This document shows positions 61,015-64,000 of a stretch of 64,000 nucleotides of DNA, in pieces (position 1 is the first letter of the stretch; every line of letters begins with the position of its first letter). Origin of the DNA: Asterella californica (Eukaryota > Streptophyta > Marchantiopsida > Marchantiales > Aytoniaceae); assembly GCA_036924285.1 (NCBI GenBank), contig JAYKYS010000068.1, positions 1-64,000 of the forward strand, read 5' to 3'. The notes below the pieces were generated by a model. It had not been told where the DNA came from. It did no database searches and saw only the letters and a program-made list of their open reading frames with translations. The position numbers were made by a program, and so were the translations under genes.

Positions 61015-63165
61015 ATGGCCGAGACAATAGAAAGCCCACTGATAACAGTAAGAGGCGTTCAAGGCTGACTTAACAAGAGCCACAGCCCTCCTGTATTAAG
61101 CGTATGCGCATGCAGGTGCCTTTTGAGTCTCTGAAACGCGCTGCTAAGAGAAAAAGGCTAGTCTGGATGAGGTGTCCTTTATTGCGAAGATGTTGGACAT
61201 CCAAACTGCAGCAGCTACGACAGCTGCTGAACAGCTAGAAGTTCTCAGCAAAATGGCAGTGCGACTGCAAAATCTCAAGCGGAAGGTGGCAGTCATGTTT
61301 AAGCAGTACCGAACATTCTGTTCTTGGCAACAAGTGATATTGTTTACCACTTGTTGCAGCTTGAAAGAAGCAGTCAGGAAGAACATTGCTGATGCTATAA
61401 GGTGCAACGCGACTTCAGCATTTGCAAAAGCTAGGTGGGCCAGCCAAGGATGAAGTGATTGATGGAATCGGAAGCGTTTGGATCGACTGCTGTTGACCAC
61501 CTCTTGCACAGTGGTCACTACAAGTCAGCAGAAGCTCTGTCATCAGAAAGTCATATCGAGGTGCAGGTTTCCTACAATGCTCATGCACGCAACAATGATT
61601 TGGCTTGCGCATTGCATGCACAAGGCGCAAAGCCAGATCAAATAGCAGTGGCACTGCTTGGCAATGTGCAGGAGTTAGTAGACCTGCACGTTTTTGCTGG
61701 AGCGCGAAAAGTGGTTGCGGATCTCAGACGACATGACTGCACAGCTGCGCTGGTGTGGTGTGAACAGCACAAAGGACGATTAAAAAAGGGCAAGAACCAA
61801 CTAGAGTTCAGGCTCAGGATACAGGTCAGCTTTGATAAGATGTCAATGCTCCAGAAATTGGTGTGCATATTGTGCCTGTTGGTTATTCAAGACGCTGGCT
61901 GACCAGCAGACAAGGTTGCAGGAGTTTGTAGAGCTTGTGCGACAAGGAAAAATGATGGCAGCCATCAAGTATGCAAGGGGCCATCTGTCACCTTGGGCAT
62001 CAGCGTATTTGCCAGAGCTGCAGGTATGTGTGCATTACAGACACCTGCTTGCGAAAATAGACTTTAACGAGATGCATCAACAGCACGCCTGTGTTGTTGT
62101 GCACGTGCAGTATCATGTTCCAAGAGATGGACCCCATTGTATGTTGTTGCCAGCTGTGCAACACTACATTCAGACTTGTATACCAAGCCATCAGTTTGTA
62201 CCTGTGTGATGTTGCATACAGTCATCAGACATGAACTCTGATTTCTTACTTGTCTTGTTATTGTTGACAACTCGCAGTCAACGTCAGAGTGATACCTTTC
62301 TCAAGCTGAGAGAGGCTGTAACTTTGTGCAGCAAGCAATGGCAATCCTAGCATTCAAAGCAGACACCCAGTGCAGCCCATACAAGCATCTTTTTGAAGAG
62401 GCACAATGGGAATCTTTGGTGCAGCTGTTTCACCAGGAGTTGTACAGACTGAACAACATCACCCCTCAGTCAGTGCTTGCAATTCACCTACAGGTACGTA
62501 ACAGCAATGACTCGCCCCTTATCTGATTGCCATAAGGCTCACTTGCTCACACTGAGGGGCTACATGATCTGAATCTTTCAGATGTCTGCAGGCAGGCATA
62601 TCTGCATTGAAGGCCCCTGTGCTCACAGTATCTGCCCGCAAAGAAGACCCACTTGCTCTCAAGGTATTTCACCGTTGTGTGTCCACATTTCTGTCTGGTC
62701 ATGACAGGGCACGCCTGTGGCCCCGTCCTCAAACTGTCATACAGCACAATACATGCATGACAGAAAGTTGTACTGTGCGAGTAACTGACAGTGCAGCATG
62801 ACCACTGGCACGAGGGCTAACCCCTGCTTGGCACTCCCATGCTTGTGTTGCAGCAATTCCAAAAGCTTGCAAAGGGTTTGCCATATTCCAAGCATATCCA
62901 CAGCACCCTCATCTGTCCAATAACTCTTGAGGTGATGAATGAAGACAATCCTCCAATGGTGGCTCCAAACGGCGCAGTGTACAGTGAAACAGCTGTGTGC
63001 AACATCGCTGCCCAGAACAACGGCACATTCAAGAATCCAGAGTCAGGTACGTGGCAACAGCCATTTGCCATGGGACATGGTTCCATGCAGCTACGGTAAG
63101 GAGGTTTCCTGCCTGCAGGGGACTTGTGCGAAATGGATGAGATGAAGAGGGCCTACTTTTCGTAG
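61015..63165 (+). CDS. MAEA: MAEA/GID9 (Fyv10) subunit of the GID/CTLH E3 ubiquitin ligase, with 5' frame breaks
   Basis: Exon 1 starts at ATG 61015 (MAETIESPLIT, donor GTAAGAG) and exon 2 with VPFESLKRAAKRK. The frame then slips at an A5 run (61151-61155) before ASLDEVSFIAKMLDIQ. It slips again near 61485-61494 between KRLDRLL and VDHLLHSGHYKSAEALSSE (LisH). Downstream exons are clean: ELVDLHVFAGARKVVADLRR, WCEQHKGRLKKGKNQLEF (CTLH), EFVELVRQGKMMAAIKYARG and HLSPWASAYLPELQ (CRA), QAMAILAFKADTQCSPYKHL, YRLNNITPQSVLAIHLQ, AGISALKAPVLTVSARKEDP, then the RING-like QFQKLAKGLPYSKHIHSTL, ICPITLEVMNEDNPPMVAPN and the final exon 63119-63165 ending KRAYFS. MAEA pairs with RMND5/GID2 to transfer ubiquitin, for example to gluconeogenic enzymes in yeast. 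The RING-like domain reads FKNPESG where relatives have CPRTG. Confidence 0.87.
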
Positions 63166-64000
63166 AGATGGTATGCATCTTGCGTCAGGGTTTCCAAGGG
63201 GCCTACTGTTCACTACTGTTGTCATGTCTGCGCCACGTATTGGTCCTCAACTGATATGCTGATGCATCATGCTGGTAGGTAGATCTGTGATGCTAATAGG
63301 TAGATTGTGTGTTGCTTTTTGACTTTGCATCGAACGCAGAGTGTAATGCCGACATTGCTTCGTGTACTGTCACACACTTCCACATTACTCTCGTAAGGTT
63401 GCTGTGCATGACCAACGGTAAGCATTGTTTGTCGTGACAGACTTGTCTGTTTTCAATGCGTGAGTGTCACTGATCTGGTGTTGCCATGGCATGCTTTTGT
63501 GTTGCACAATGCAAAGGTACTTGGTGAGACTTTCTGCCAGCTAAGACATGCCAGCTAATAGTAATAGGCGATCTACTACCCGTACACAATGTTCTGTTTC
63601 CACAGCACTTACAGTCATGAGTGACAGAGCATCAGCATGGCAGAGCACTATGGCCTAATAAAGCGGGCCAGTGACCACATTGATATCTGGCATGTTAGTT
63701 CATGGTTCCAAGCATCTTACCAACCTCATTGGCATTTGAGCTTGGGGGCACACTTTCATCTGGAACCATGTGTTGGCGAAAATACTTTGCAGGCCGAAGC
63801 TAGAACCGACTTTGGCGTCATGCAACGGCATGAAAAGTGGTTGACATTGACAGCAGCCAAAGCCGCAAGCAAACCTGAACAGACCAATGCGAGGTACATG
63901 CCATGAAAGCTTCCAGCTGTTGACTGAGCATGCTTTGTTTTAGCAGACCAACCTGGGGCTGCCACCCATTGTGCTCACAGTGGGTTTGCTGCCATTTTGG
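63166..64000. other. Right edge, unresolved; possible start of a further gene
   Basis: A plus-strand open frame at about 63637-63895 (WHVSSWFQASYQPHWHLSLG, EKWLTLTAAKAASKPEQ), then a possible acceptor near 63942 followed by TNLGLPPIVLTVGLLPFW running off the window, could be the 5' part of a gene. I do not recognise it, and splice support is weak. About 63166-63600 shows nothing coding. Confidence 0.25.

Overview
This window looks like nuclear DNA from a eukaryote, most likely a green alga (Chlorophyta; trebouxiophyte-like is a guess from gene style). Genes are split by many short GT-AG introns. There are no operons, no Shine-Dalgarno-type sites and no recognisable tRNA, rRNA or CRISPR. The gene set has a plant/algal character: an Mn-type cation efflux protein, a plant-type membrane-anchored BRO1 protein, a SOUL protein, a TM9SF nonaspanin, a B3-like transcription factor and a plastid-type membrane protein. 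All exon boundaries were read by eye from reading frames, splice consensus and resemblance to known families. Where I could check codon phase I give exact coordinates.

Layout, left to right: (1) 62-1285, minus, an unrecognised protein with one membrane segment; (2) 1676-2616, plus, a BORCS5/myrlysin-like protein; (3) 3794-4705, minus, a frame-broken leucine-rich-repeat gene; (4) 5787-31717, minus, one giant gene for the ATM checkpoint kinase, about 40% of the window; (5) 31718-33106, intergenic DNA with a palindromic minisatellite; (6) 33107-36010, plus, a B3-like nuclear protein; (7) 37193-44592, minus, UPF2; (8) 44942-46757, plus, an MTP/CDF metal transporter; (9) 47513-50322, minus, a BRO1-domain protein; (10) 51202-52609, minus, a SOUL heme-binding protein; (11) 53027-56838, plus, a TM9SF protein; (12) 57614-58887, minus, a conserved plastid-type membrane protein; (13) 59123-59641, plus, CTF8; (14) 59737-60676, minus, an EF-hand protein; (15) 61015-63165, plus, MAEA/GID9, with frame breaks near its 5' end; (16) the right edge, unresolved.

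Most genes form head-to-head pairs whose start codons lie about 235-420 bp apart (1/2, 7/8, 10/11, 12/13, 14/15), and the pairs converge at their 3' ends, so shared bidirectional promoters are plausible. By function there are genome and RNA surveillance genes (ATM, CTF8, UPF2), ubiquitin-mediated turnover (MAEA/GID9), endomembrane genes (BORCS5-like, BRO1, TM9SF, metal transporter) and plastid or heme-related genes. This is a normal eukaryotic mixture, not a pathway cluster.

The most unusual signal is structural. Inside ATM, short imperfect tandem duplications repeatedly copy an exon edge together with its splice site (8.4, 24.0 and 27.3 kb). Local inverted duplications are also present (15.4 and 32.3 kb), one of which mirrors an ATM coding exon and the other of which encloses an eleven-copy array of a 10-bp repeat.
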